Shown one piece after another: positions 10,532 to 19,961 of a stretch of DNA of 24,288 nucleotides. The notes beneath the pieces were generated by a model. That model saw only the letters and a list, made by a program, of their open reading frames with translations. It did not search any database and was not told the DNA's origin. The stretch covers positions 1-24,288 of the forward strand of contig RXOD01004309.1 in the NCBI GenBank assembly GCA_005223375.1. The letters are read 5' to 3'. Origin of the DNA: Amoebophrya sp. AT5.2. Lineage: Eukaryota > Sar > Dinophyceae > Syndiniales > Amoebophryaceae. The translations under genes were made by a program, and so were the position numbers. How positions within the stretch are numbered: the stretch's first letter is position 1; every line of letters begins with the position of its first letter.

Positions 10532-11510
10532 TCAGTAGCTTCTAGAAGGTCCTTCTTGGGATTGTGTTTGTGGTTTTATCTTTTTCACACGGCACGTCGA
10601 GTGGAGAGATGAGGTAGTACACGAATATGTGAGTACCCCGTCACTAGTTCTCGCTGCGAAAACGCTGACACTATCCTCAGCCTCTATAGCGTTTTCTCTC
10701 TGTCCAATTGCAATTCAACATTGATTCTTCTAGTACTATTTCGTCGCTGGGAGTCTCTCTTCATACCTACCGCTGGTAAAGTCAGGAGCAAATCAGTGCT
10801 CGTTCGGAAGATGGAAGACGCAGAGTGCTGCGTTTCTTAACCATATTCCTGAGGTCTAGGATAAACGAGAACGATCCGGATCCGAAGAGTACTGATAGAT
10901 ATTTAATACCATAAGTGCTTGAGCTTGTTGTAAGTCATCAAAATTTGCTTCTTCCACGCGGTCCTCGGGCTTCCTGGGACTTAGTTCTTTCACGCACCTT
11001 CTTCACCTAGCAAGGAGCGGAGGATCGGTAATACTCCTCCGTCCTGCTCCACCGGCAGCTTCGTCCTCGAAGTAAAGTATTCATACATAACATAAAAGAT
11101 AAACGCCTAAAGGAGGAGTGCCTCCATGATCGTTCGCGCGACAGGCAGCAGCTCCTCAAGTTCGAAGATGCAAATTGTACAGATTTATTATGCGGGAGTT
11201 CTTAAATAAACTGACTGCTTCAAAATTGGCAAAAGGACAAAACAGAGACAGGCTGCTAGACCTAGATCTGGATTCTCAGTAGTAGATAACGTCTCTCCAT
11301 CGACCTGTAACCACTGTAGGTAGGCCCTACCCTCGACGATTGGTGGGCCGCACCAAGCAGCAGATTGAGTGCAACCACTTCGTGTGTCCTGTTCTGGCGA
11401 GTGATGCTTCGAGTCTGGGTTCTATTATTTTAAACTGAACCAACTGGTACAAAGTCCTTCTCAAAAGCGAATCAGCTAGACCTTCTCTTTGGTTCGATCT
11501 CGATCTTCAT
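10532..11510 (-). CDS. Unrecognised multi-exon gene, 5' part unresolved (J)
   Basis: The 3' exons fit in phase: 11106-10998, 10950-10867, 10835-10771 and 10699-10532. They read in part AFIFYVMYEYFTSRTKLP, EANFDDLQQAQALMVLN and NAIEAEDSVSVFAARTSDG. Upstream, two minus-strand frames are open between about 11433 and 11170. One gives GRAYLQWLQVDGE and a hydrophobic stretch GLAACLCFVLLPILK that could be a membrane segment. The other follows from an ATG at 11510 reading MKIEIEPKRR. Either may be used, so the 5' half is only a bracket. Several candidate introns are 31-75 nt long. No family is recognised. The stop sits 17 nt before the next ATG. Confidence 0.42.
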
Positions 11511-11558
11511 CTTCCAGCACGACTGGTCATTCTCATTACAGCATAGGTATCTATCAGT

Positions 11559-12311
11559 TTACATCCACCTCTTCTCGAGCACGCACCATTCTGCGTCTTC
11601 CTCGCTCACTGGCTTTGTGCCGATCGAGTTTCCCTCCGACGATGAAACGAATTCGAATTCGTCGTCGATAACGTGGAAGCCCTCGTCGTCGCTAGCCTCC
11701 GCGTCCTCGTCCTCGACCTCCGGCAGCAGCACGTACCCAGATTCCTCAACATCGTCCCGAACGTCGTCCTGCACGTCGTCCAGCTGCCAGAAGAGTGGCA
11801 CCTCGCAGAACTCCTCGAAGATGATCGGAGATGAGGACGTGGTATTCGCCGCACTAGAGATGTCGCTTGAAGGCGAAGCGCGGCCGTCTTCGTTCTCGTC
11901 ATTCGTGGAGCTCGGAGACAAGGTGCGTTTGCCCAGACTCGAAACCACCTCCCACATCAGCGCCGGACTCAGACCTTTCGAGATCGAGAGGTTCTTGCGA
12001 ATTGGTTTCTAAAAATTCAACAAGCGGTAAAAATCAATCAATGGCTGTGGCTCATTTCTACGTATACAGAAACTTGTTGAGGTGAGGCGAGCAAAAGCCT
12101 AGTAGTACTCAAACTCGGAAATTTTCGGCGGGCGCCCGACTGCTGCTCCTTCTCTTCCTCCTGATCCTGCTTCTCCTGCTCGTCACTTTTCGTCTCCTGC
12201 TGCTCCTCACTTTCCGTCTCCTGCTGCTCCTCACTTTCCGAATTCTCCTCCGGTCTGCTGCAGTAAGCCGCGATTTCATCGCCTAGCTGCAGCAGGCGTG
12301 GCCAACTCGAC
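11559..12311 (-). CDS. Acidic low-complexity protein with repeated LIR-like motifs (H), first exon not found
   Basis: Two exons fit in phase 0: 12311-12074 and 12008-11559, with donor CAACAA|GTTTCT and acceptor TTTTTAG|AAACC. The first encodes Glu/Gln repeats (ESEEQQET in tandem, from the 24-nt repeat). The second encodes a Ser-rich part and then a very acidic C-terminal 80 residues. The acidic part holds YVLL, FHVI, FEFV and WCVL, each within a few residues of Asp or Glu, plus FWQL. Acidic-flanked aromatic-x-x-aliphatic motifs are the form used to bind Atg8/LC3 proteins, but such short motifs also arise by chance. The initiating exon is missing: the frame is closed by a TGA just upstream of the 12311 acceptor, and no ATG exon of the right phase was found. 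Confidence 0.6.
12183..12240. repeat. 24-nt tandem repeat, coding
   Basis: Two full copies of a 24-nt unit (12183-12206 and 12207-12230, differing at one base) plus 10 nt of a third. On the minus strand it encodes the octapeptide ESEEQQET, with KSDEQEKQ as a diverged neighbour. Confidence 0.85.
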
Positions 12312-12416
12312 CTGGGTGAAGATCATCACGACTTCCAAATTAGTTTATTACCCCGGCACAGCATGAGCATTAAACCGAAAAAATCAACCATTTGCGACCT
12401 GGTAACGAGAATTCTT

Positions 12417-13991
12417 TTATAACGAATTTGATCTATACGTTTTTTTCGCCAGTGTCGTACACTGCGTCGCCGCTGCTCCGAGGACCTCCTCGCGTGTCGG
12501 CACCCAGGGAATTGCCGCCTTCGGCACGCCAGCCTCTTCGCGCGTGGGCACCCAGGGAATGTTCTTTTTTTCTGTCGCCCGCCCCGCAGCAGCACCACAA
12601 GTGGTCGCAGCTTCGCTGGTCAAAGCCAGGCGCTCCCCCACCTGCTCCTGCGCGTGGTGCGCTTTCACGATCTCCTGTGCCTGCATTCCTGCCGCAGACC
12701 CGAAAAACGCTGAGTCGGTCGATTTCACGTACTGGCACAGAAACAGGTTCGTCGACGCGGTCGGTGAATTATTTGTTCGCGGAGACGGAGTCGCGCACCG
12801 GTTCGTCGCGCTCGCAGTCGGGGCGGCATGAGGAAATTGGAATTCGCGGCACGTCGGCGAAACCACTGCTTCCTGCGGGACGGGCCGCAGAAGCTGCATC
12901 TGGTTCTCTGCAAATGGTGCCTGTTCGTAGAAGACCTGGTACCCGTACCTCTGCAGCTCGCTTTCCTCGTCGCTCCCAAAACTACCGGCTGAACCACACC
13001 CCCCCGGATACCCCGTAGTACCCGCAAAAAGCAAGGCGTCCTGGTCCTGCACCGGTTCGCCGCCGGCGGAGCACAGAGACGTTGTGGACGATGACCCCGC
13101 CGCGGACCCCAGGTGGGCACACGTCTTGCTAAAGAGCTGCCGCAAAAAGTCCTCCTCAAAACGCGCTTTCTCGGCCACGATTTGATCCACGATGTCAGCC
13201 GACATGGTGCCCATCTTGTGTTCGTTGTTCATCAGCATCATACGGGGCGACGTCGGCGACCCCTGCGGCGGCCGGCATCCGAGCGGCACGGGCGAGCCCT
13301 GCGGTGCGCGAGAGGCAGTCGTGGTGGGCGGTTGGGAAATCGACAGCAGCGGGGCAACTGCTGTTGTAGCTGGGGCGTGCTGTTCGTTGGAAGCAGGGTC
13401 GGATGGAACGGCCTGTTGAGAGCAGGGGGGATTATATTCCTCTTCGAAGGAGGGAGGGCCCACCATGTCGGAAGGCGCGGAGGGCATGCTCGAAAAACTG
13501 TTGTAGTAGGGCGGCAAGAGCGGCGGCAGGGGCGGCTGCTGCGCCGCAGTCTGCTGGCCGCCAGGAGGAGCCCGCAGCATCAATTCCGAAGTTACGGTGG
13601 AGGTGGAGACTACAGAAGCACTCGCTCCCGCGGACGCGGCCGCTGCACACGCGGACTGCATGTGCATGTGCATCTGCTCCCCCATATAGCTATCCGCCAA
13701 CATCGGGTAGTTGTATTTTTTGCCTTCTTCCCCCTGCTCCCCCCCAGACGTGGACGCGGACGTCGTCGACAGGTAGAGTGCCGGACCCAGCGGAAACGCG
13801 CCGGCCGGCGGCAGCGGAATGGGGATTTTCTTGTCCAACACCGGGTTGCCGTTTTCGTCCGAGGAAATGAAGGACGACATCATGCACGGCAGGCCGCACG
13901 CCGCGCTGCCATTCGCCGCCGGCTGCAGTAGCGCGAACAGACGGGCGTTATCGCCCAGCTGCGAGGCGACCATGGGGTCCAGATGGAACAT
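12417..13991 (-). CDS. Large low-complexity hypothetical protein (F)
   Basis: A single-exon protein of 524 residues from the ATG at 13991; the frame is open further up to a TAG but has no earlier ATG. The N-terminus reads MFHLDPMVASQLGDNARLF. Long Pro-, Ser-, Ala- and Gln-rich tracts follow (LPPLLPPYYNSF, TTTASRAPQGSP), with a Met/His cluster (MHMHMQ). One more ordered helix, SADIVDQIVAEKARFEEDFL, lies near the middle. The C-terminus carries a duplicated nonapeptide, IPWVPTREE. No known domain is visible. Composition suggests a largely disordered scaffold or regulator. The 233 nt before the ATG, back to the stop of gene G, contain no other gene I can support. Confidence 0.65.
   Translation of the reverse strand: MFHLDPMVASQLGDNARLFALLQPAANGSAACGLPCMMSSFISSDENGNPVLDKKIPIPLPPAGAFPLGPALYLSTTSASTSGGEQGEEGKKYNYPMLADSYMGEQMHMHMQSACAAAASAGASASVVSTSTVTSELMLRAPPGGQQTAAQQPPLPPLLPPYYNSFSSMPSAPSDMVGPPSFEEEYNPPCSQQAVPSDPASNEQHAPATTAVAPLLSISQPPTTTASRAPQGSPVPLGCRPPQGSPTSPRMMLMNNEHKMGTMSADIVDQIVAEKARFEEDFLRQLFSKTCAHLGSAAGSSSTTSLCSAGGEPVQDQDALLFAGTTGYPGGCGSAGSFGSDEESELQRYGYQVFYEQAPFAENQMQLLRPVPQEAVVSPTCREFQFPHAAPTASATNRCATPSPRTNNSPTASTNLFLCQYVKSTDSAFFGSAAGMQAQEIVKAHHAQEQVGERLALTSEAATTCGAAAGRATEKKNIPWVPTREEAGVPKAAIPWVPTREEVLGAAATQCTTLAKKTYRSNSL
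12485..12560. repeat. Duplicated 28-nt segment encoding IPWVPTREE
   Basis: Segments 12485-12512 and 12533-12560 are near-identical and 48 nt apart. On the minus strand each encodes IPWVPTREE in the C-terminus of protein F. The unit size (16 codons) keeps the frame. Confidence 0.8.
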
Positions 13992-14224
13992 CTTTTGCGC
14001 CGATCTTCGAGTACCGAGCGGAGTGCAAGCAATCACCCCAACTTCTAACTAAAGAAACCTCCTACTCCTGTTCTAGATCGATGATCTACTTAGTTCGCTT
14101 TTCTCTTCGCGCGCTTCTCTAGCAAGCCCGTCTTTTCTACTACAAAATTTTTTTTAGTCAAAATTGTGAGAGCAGCCAGGAAGCACCCGGTAGTTCTTGG
14201 AAGAATTATACATGCAGAAATCTT

Positions 14225-14683
14225 CTACACGCGCAGCGCCAGCGCAAGGACGTGCGAAACACACGTCGCTGCGCGGTGCCCGGAGTAGAGACATTGATGA
14301 GGGTGAGTTTCAAAACTGGGGAACCGCGGAAGCGGTTTGGTTCGATTCCAGGAACGAACCAATGCCCGCAGCCGCTGTGTACGAGAGAGCACTATAACGT
14401 TTCTGACCAACGTACGAAAAAAGCGATCATCTCAAATGCCCTTCCACTCAACGCTCGCACCACTCGAACGGGACAGCTACCGCGAAAAACGGATCGAGGT
14501 CTTTAGGCTCTCATTCGATAAGGCACTCGGCTCTCGGACTCTGGGGCTGCAGGCAATCGATCGATTGCAGCTTCAACTTGAACACCTTTGTTTCGAAATC
14601 GAAAAGCGCAGTGCGAAGCGCGGGTCCAAGTCCACGTTAGTTTTGGTCTTACAAGTTTCACCGATAGCGGAATGCAAATCCAT
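14225..14683 (-). CDS. Possible small three-exon gene (G)
   Basis: The tentative model is exon 1 14683-14586, a 39-nt intron, exon 2 14546-14481, intron 14480-14403 and exon 3 14402-14225, giving 113 residues with matching phases. It starts MDLHSAIGETCKTKTNVDL and ends with HVLALALRV. No family is recognised and exon 3 is Arg/Leu-rich, so the amino-acid pattern is only moderately convincing. Its ATG follows the stop of gene D by 6 nt. The stretch could instead be the 3' untranslated region of D. Confidence 0.28.
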
Positions 14684-14689
14684 CTTCGC

Positions 14690-16009
14690 CTAATAATTGC
14701 CCCAGCCATTGTTTCCTGCGCACCCAATCCGGTTTTTGATCATGCCCATGAAGAATTTTGACCTTTCCCCGGCCCTCTTCAAATCCGCCAACTTTTCTTT
14801 CTTCACTTTTCGGGCGTCCGCCAGCGTCTGTCGCACCGTACGCAGGGACACTGAATAAAGAAATTCAAGTGTTTGTGCGTCCAACGCGAACTTTTTTGCC
14901 ACGGTAGTTATTGCTTCGTCGGATAATCCACCATCTTCTTCCACCTCCGCGCCGTTGGCTTGTTTCAGCAGACCGTCCACTCGCTCCCTGTGTTCCTTCG
15001 CTTGCGTCTCGGCGTTTCCATTCGGGCTCCGTTCCAGCGACAGCCGCGCTTCGGTAAACCCCGCGAGTTGCGTCTTGTGGACCTCGGCAAGAGCGAGCTC
15101 GCGGGCCTCTTCAGTCACGAACGCGCACTTGGCTGCGCGCGGCGGCAGAAAGCTCACGGCGGTGAGAAGTTGTGAAGCGTCAGTTGCATTTTCATCCGAA
15201 GTGCAGTCCACGTCCATGTACTCAGCAAAGTGGCTTCGGAGCGCGGTTTCGTCGGCGAAATCCTCCGGCAATTGGCCAACGAAAACCGTCCACAACCCTG
15301 CGTCACCGCTTATTTTTCCCTTGGATTTCTTCGTCCGCCGATTCCACTTCTGGTCCCACGATTTTTTCGTCTTCTTGCCTGCGCTCGGCGCGCTGGGTGG
15401 ACCGGGCGTCTGCAAGCTCGCACCTGCCGTCTCCGTCGCTGGAAGAGCGGCGACTGTAAAATCAAGCTCCCCTGAGGATGGGTAACCGAGTGCTGCGTTT
15501 CTCTTTTTTTTCGCGGGCCGCGCCACTTCTGCTTCGGTGGATTTGGATTTTGATTTTGCCTTCATCGCTTTCCGATCGATGTCGTCTGTCGCTGGTTTTC
15601 CATCGACACCTACTTCCACCGCTCGATACTCCGCGGCTGCAAATTTTGAAGCTTCCCGATCAGCGGCGACTGTTTTCTCTTTTCTCGTTGCGTGTCCCCC
15701 ATCAGCCCCCCCGCCCCCGGCCGCTTGCTCTTCCAGCTGCTTTAGCTTTCTTCTGTCCGGTTTGGGGCAGTCCTTACCCCAGTGCCCGGCTTCCCCACAG
15801 TTGTAGCACCGGTCGCGGTCCTGCTTCGATGCCCACGTCGGCGCCATTCCAGCAGAGGCTGTGTCAACATCGTCACCTGGTCCGGCGCCGAATTTCTCCG
15901 CTTTGAAGGCCTCGCTTCGGGTGTCGCGCCGCCTGTTCTTCTGCTTGGAACGGGTTTTACGCTTCCCGTCCTTCCTCGCAACGATCGTAGTGTCGATAAG
16001 CGGCGCCAT
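14690..16009 (-). CDS. CCHC zinc-knuckle and RRM-like RNA-binding protein (D)
   Basis: A single-exon protein of 439 residues, probably nuclear and RNA-binding. The N-terminus is strongly basic (KRKTRSKQKNRRR). A zinc knuckle follows at residues 68-81, C-x2-C-x4-H-x4-C in CYNCGEAGHWGKDC. A Lys-rich linker leads to an RRM-like fold at about residues 239-328, with an RNP2-type strand (WTVFVGQLP) and a weak RNP1 (AKCAFVTEE). The C-terminal 100 residues are helical and charged. The combination resembles RNA-processing or ribosome-biogenesis factors that pair a knuckle with an RRM, but no specific orthologue is recognisable. The ATG (MAPLIDTT) is the first in frame and lies 27 nt after the stop of gene E. 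Confidence 0.85.
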   Translation of the reverse strand: MAPLIDTTIVARKDGKRKTRSKQKNRRRDTRSEAFKAEKFGAGPGDDVDTASAGMAPTWASKQDRDRCYNCGEAGHWGKDCPKPDRRKLKQLEEQAAGGGGADGGHATRKEKTVAADREASKFAAAEYRAVEVGVDGKPATDDIDRKAMKAKSKSKSTEAEVARPAKKKRNAALGYPSSGELDFTVAALPATETAGASLQTPGPPSAPSAGKKTKKSWDQKWNRRTKKSKGKISGDAGLWTVFVGQLPEDFADETALRSHFAEYMDVDCTSDENATDASQLLTAVSFLPPRAAKCAFVTEEARELALAEVHKTQLAGFTEARLSLERSPNGNAETQAKEHRERVDGLLKQANGAEVEEDGGLSDEAITTVAKKFALDAQTLEFLYSVSLRTVRQTLADARKVKKEKLADLKRAGERSKFFMGMIKNRIGCAGNNGWGNY

Positions 16010-16036
16010 GTTCTTATTCTTGTTTCGCGGTTTTAC

Positions 16037-16622
16037 TTATCCATCGGTCGCATATGAATCAATGAACTCATGCATATTCATCAAATCAATCCTGGCGGGC
16101 AGTAAACATTCGCTGGTCTTGATAGGTGCCGCTGTGGTAGAGTAGCTACGTTTGTATGGTCCGGGGGAACAAGGGAGGAGATCATGAAGAATTCTTTTTG
16201 CGATCCATTCTTCTAGTAGACCTTTGCCATTCGGACGATCTTTTTCACGTCCTTTGCCCTTCGAAACTTCAATCATTCTAAGAACTGAACAGGTGCATCA
16301 CATGTGACCGACATCAATTTTTACAACCACTTCAGATTCAGGAGTAGATGAAGGTGCACGAAACTTTTTGACGAAGACAAACCGAAGCCTACAGTGCAAA
16401 CCTTCAGAGCCCCCACCGCAGCACGTATAAGCGCGCGACCCTGCTACGCACAAAAGATGGCATAGAACTGGAGCTGCCAATGATCCTTTGCAAAAGGTGA
16501 ACGTGAACGGCGGAACGAGAACCTACTGAGCGGGAGCCGTGCGTGACCACTACATCGTTACTTTTTTCTCGGTTTTATTAGACCTGCGCTTGAGTACCAA
16601 AACGTCGAGCTGTTATGTCCAT
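16037..16622 (-). CDS. Small unrecognised protein, three-exon model (E)
   Basis: The model is exon 1 16622-16584, intron 16583-16523 (61 nt), exon 2 16522-16360, intron 16359-16285 (75 nt) and exon 3 16284-16037, giving 149 residues with matching phases. Exon 3 is the most convincing: a Lys-rich start (KGKGREKDRPNGKG), then LLEEWIAKRILHDLLP and RIDLMNMHEFIDSYATDG. Exon 2 is Cys-rich and hydrophobic (LCHLLCVAG). The start is uncertain. A frame open at 16828-16613 could splice into exon 2 in phase instead, which would add an N-terminal part. A pyrimidine-rich tract precedes the chosen ATG. No domain is recognised. Confidence 0.42.
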
Positions 16623-16962
16623 TGTCCTCCCACCAAAGAAGAAAAGTGATCAGCATCAGAATGCATGCAAGCATGTTGTTTATGCTTGGCCTCCACGAGT
16701 GTGCCTACTAGGGTTAGATTCTCATCGTGCGAGGATGCCTTGCTATTCTGACACTTCTGCGGATGTCCACCACCACTTTGGGTGGATTGCGTGGCTCGCT
16801 GTCTCGGTCGTATGCAGCAAAAGATCAAAATGCCTCTCTCCTTGCGTAGTGAACCTAAACTATTCTCCTTCTAGCTGCCTCTTGTCGTTAGCCCCTGGTA
16901 AGGTGAAATTAATTTGCGTTGCTCTCGCTCCTCCACTTGTGACTCAGACTCTCGCACTCGAC
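16623..16962. other. Spacer between the HD gene and gene E
   Basis: A 340-nt stretch with no firm gene. The minus-strand frame from 16828 to 16613 is open, ends in a plausible polar sequence (EAKHKQHACMHSDADHFSS) and may be a 5' exon of gene E, but it has no ATG of its own in a good position. Nothing else is seen. Confidence 0.4.
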
Positions 16963-19961
16963 CTACTTCATCGTACCGTCAGGCACCGGCAGCTGCTGTG
17001 ACAGCTTGTATTCTGCTTGTGATAGTCCTGTCGTTCCTCTTGCCTCCAGCACGTAGGCCTTTTCTGCCTCCGGTGCGCACGCCCACGTAGAGTGCTCAAG
17101 AATCCATTCCTGCACCGTTGCCGCGAGTCGTTTTCGCACCACTTCCTGTCCCTTCCTGCTGAGTTCCGCCCGCAACGCTGGCGGTCGCGTGCACGTGCAG
17201 TGTGCAACGGGCGTTGCTCCTTCGGGACGTTGCATCAGGAACCTCTTCCCGCAGCCGGCGCAGGTCTTCGGCATGTCGAAGAGGAACCGGATTTGCCGGC
17301 TCATGTACGGCGAGAGGGGCGCATTCATGCCCTTCGCCCGGATCGGAGGGCTGCGCACGTGGCTGAGCCCAGTACCCGCACCTAGCGTCGGCTCCTTCTT
17401 CCCCTTGCTGTCGTAGAACACCGCGCACTCCAGGGGGTCCCGGTCCTTGTTTCCCTGGTGAAACTCGTCGTAAACCGGAATGAAGTTCTGCAGCGCCTCC
17501 GTCGATGTTGAAGTTGCGCCCACGTCAAAGTCCAATGCGTCCGGCTCGCGATCCTTCGCTGGCATCTTGAAGGGGTTTTTCTCATTTGCACCTGCGGTCA
17601 TCGCGTTCCAGTCTCGCTCTACCACGCGCTTCAGCACGTAGTCCCGCAGCCTTTTCAGTTCCTCCCCCTGCGTTCTGCCACTGCGGCAGTCGTCCATACT
17701 TTCAAACGTGTGCGCGCCGATCTCGGTAAGCATTTTGCGCTCCGTCACCGCGTAGTCGTAGTAGCATGAAGCGCGGCCGTGCTCGGCGATGGCACGCTCA
17801 ACACTGCCGTCCGTGAGCTCGATGTACTTCCTCCAGTCAAACTTTTCGTCGCTTAGATCCGCGGCCTCGAAAATCCAACGCAGGTCTGTCGACCCCGCCG
17901 ATGTTTTGGATCCCGAAGATGCGTTTGGGCCTGAGGCCTCCGAGCCGCTCGTAAGCAGCGTCATTGCGCGCAGCAGGCAGGCCTCAACGCGAGCCACCGT
18001 CGGGTGGCGGTAGGTGCGCGGATAGATTTCCTGTCGCCACTGAAAGAAAGTGGTCGCAATCGTCTCCCGGTCCTTTGTCGGCATGGCGATGGACGGAATG
18101 TATATGTCGCTGTCGTAGCTCGTAGTCAGGCTATGGCTAACGCTAACCCCAGGCGCAACTTCATCCGGGTCGAGCTTTCCTGAACCATCTCCACGGAACC
18201 CCGCTAGCCGAGGCACCTGCTCCCGGGGCGGTCGCTCCTGCATCGCAACCAGCTTCAGCGACTGCGCCCAGCGAGCCCACTCCACAGGGCAGCGCACGCC
18301 CAGAGACGCCGAATCCCGGAGGAAGTAGTCCATGCGATCCACGTCCATTCCGCCCCGCCAATTGCTCACCACCTCGTACGCCCACGCGTGCGAAATGGGG
18401 CGACCCTTCACGAAATGGCCCCAGTTCTCACGCAACGTGCCGGCAAGCAGGTGCTGGCGTAGCTGCTTCTTCCCGGGAAGCTCGATCAGCTCCTGCACCG
18501 ATGAAGATTTGACTTTGAGAGGAACTACCTACTGAACCATTAGCATGTCCACAGCGCCCATAATAAAGTACTTATCAGCATCGCGACAGAAAACGGTTCG
18601 AGGCGAAAGACCTCGAGTTCATCTTCAATTCTTCAAGATACCTGTATGAACTCGAGATCTTTCGCCGTGAACGGCGGCAGTAGGATTTTTTTCGCCGTGA
18701 ACGACGAGAACGCGGCCTTTATCTCCTTGTTGTACTCCTTGCGCATCGGTTCCGCTACGTCCGCCCACAGCACCGGCAGCAGTTTCCTCGACGCGATTTC
18801 GTGCGAGAAACCTGGCTCATCGTTGCCGTGCATCCAGTGTTCAAAGCCGTGCGAGAACGCGGGATGACCAATGTCATGCACGAGCGCAGCGACCAAAATG
18901 CAAATGCGGTCCGTGTCCGACAGCTGCCGCAAAAAGTGTGCCACGGGTCCGTTCGGGTCTTTGTGGCTTTCACCGTGCTCTTCTGATCCCGAAGACGGGG
19001 ACGAGAGTGGGGCCGAGTCGTCTTCCGTGCTTTCCGCCTCATGATTAGGGGCTGGCGAGTCAGAGTGGTCTGCGACTCCGCCCTCTCCCGCGCACTCCAG
19101 CGCCACCCGCATGCTACGCATACTCCAGGCGCCGCCGCCACCTCCGCCGGCCCGCACGCTGTTTCGCCCGCTCTCCAGGTTCATGAGCACCTGGCGCGCC
19201 AAATGCGCGACGCCGAGACTGTGGGCGAAGCGCGTGTGGGTAGCGCTGGGGAAGACGTGGTACGCGTACCCGAGCTGCTTCACGTGCTGCAGCTTCTTCA
19301 CGATGCGGTGGTTAATCACCGGCTCCAGCAATCGGGGCAACTCCACACCGTCGTACACAGGGTCGCTGGCCCGCCACGTCGGCATCAAGTTCCACAAAGG
19401 GGACGGGTAGGGAGTCGACGTCGAGAGTTCACCTTTTTTAGCATCGATGGTCGTGCGAGATTGAGATTGTGATTCACATTCATGATTGCCTGATGTCCGA
19501 TGACTGGTGCTGAGACAAGACAAGATTCAAGACTGGCGCGATAGAAGAAAAGATACTTCACTCTGGCAAACAAGTTCCAGGGTATGGATTCTGTATGAGT
19601 CGAAGTCTGGCTCGCTTTCTGATCTGATGTTTGGGTTCGATCACCGATTCGTCCTGATGCATGCTCCTGGATCCGGTCACACATCAGCTCGAAGCGGTCC
19701 ACGAACCCGTCGAAAGAGATGTGAAATTTTTCAACCCCCTGCGGGTCGATGCGCTGTAAGTAGTGACAGTCACAGTCCTTGCGCGGCGGAGGGAGGCGGC
19801 GGCCTACTAGCTGCGGCCGCTTCCCTGGAGGGTAGAAGTCTGACTCTATATGACTCTCCTGGACCTGCAGGCACCACGACCCCGTCTACCACCTGATCGT
19901 GCTCCAAAGACCAGTCCACGAGCTCTTTCGCAGGTTCGATCACCGATTCGTCCTGATGCAT
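16963..19961 (-). CDS. SAMHD1-like HD-domain dNTP triphosphohydrolase (C)
   Basis: By family it should hydrolyse dNTPs to deoxynucleosides and triphosphate. The firm part is exon 3 (down to 18642) and exon 4 (18492-16963), joined in phase across the intron 18641-18493. The HD core reads VKQLGYAYHVFPSATHTRFA then HSLG, followed by LVHDIGHPAFSHGFEHW, FSHEIAS and, in exon 4, MDVDRMDYFLRD. This gives the four metal ligands of the family: H near 19222, HD near 18876 and D near 18338. The position of the family's catalytic Asp in SHxFD appears to be Glu here (SHGFE). A Gly/Ser/Glu-rich insertion of about 75 residues splits the core. The C-terminal extension has CAGC and CTC near 17260 and 17195, a possible zinc site. 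The 5' end is inferred: ATG at 19961, exon 1 to 19893, intron 19892-19754, exon 2 from 19753 (RIDPQGVEKFHISFDGFVDR); the exon 2-3 junction is unresolved. No SAM domain is seen. Confidence 0.83.
18493..18641 (-). other. Intron in the HD-domain gene
   Basis: A 149-nt intron, donor ATACAG|GTATCT and acceptor GGTGCAG|GAGCTG, phase 0. It joins DLEFIQ to ELIELPGKKQLRQH. Its 5' splice site lies inside a long inverted repeat (18602-18666). Confidence 0.75.
18602..18666. repeat. 21-bp inverted repeat across a 5' splice site
   Basis: Arms 18602-18622 and 18646-18666 are complementary over 21 bp with one mismatch, separated by 23 nt. In the pre-mRNA of the HD gene this would form a strong hairpin. One arm is the last coding sequence of the exon (AKDLEF), the loop holds the exon end and the donor GTATCT, and the other arm is intronic. 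Confidence 0.85.
19634..19668. repeat. 35-bp direct repeat, copy 1
   Basis: Identical over 35 bp to 19933-19967. On the minus strand it begins AGGAGCATGCATCAGGACGA. It lies in exon 2 of the HD gene or at the start of the following intron; the frame reads EHASGRIGDRT. Confidence 0.9.

Noticed and set aside
13113..13931. 272-codon plus-strand open frame, and similar long plus frames at 12392-13018 and 8440-9266
   Set aside because: They mirror low-complexity minus-strand genes F and M; extreme Arg, Ala or Cys composition is typical of antisense shadows.
19634..19650. GGTTCGATCAC in the 35-bp repeat, resembling a tRNA B box
   Set aside because: Neither copy has pairing arms around it, so no tRNA can be drawn.
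19865..19892. A possible 28-nt intron (GTGGTAGACG to CCTGCAG) in the HD gene
   Set aside because: It keeps phase, but a 139-nt intron sharing the same donor and using the much better acceptor TTACAG at 19754 also keeps phase and is more typical in size.
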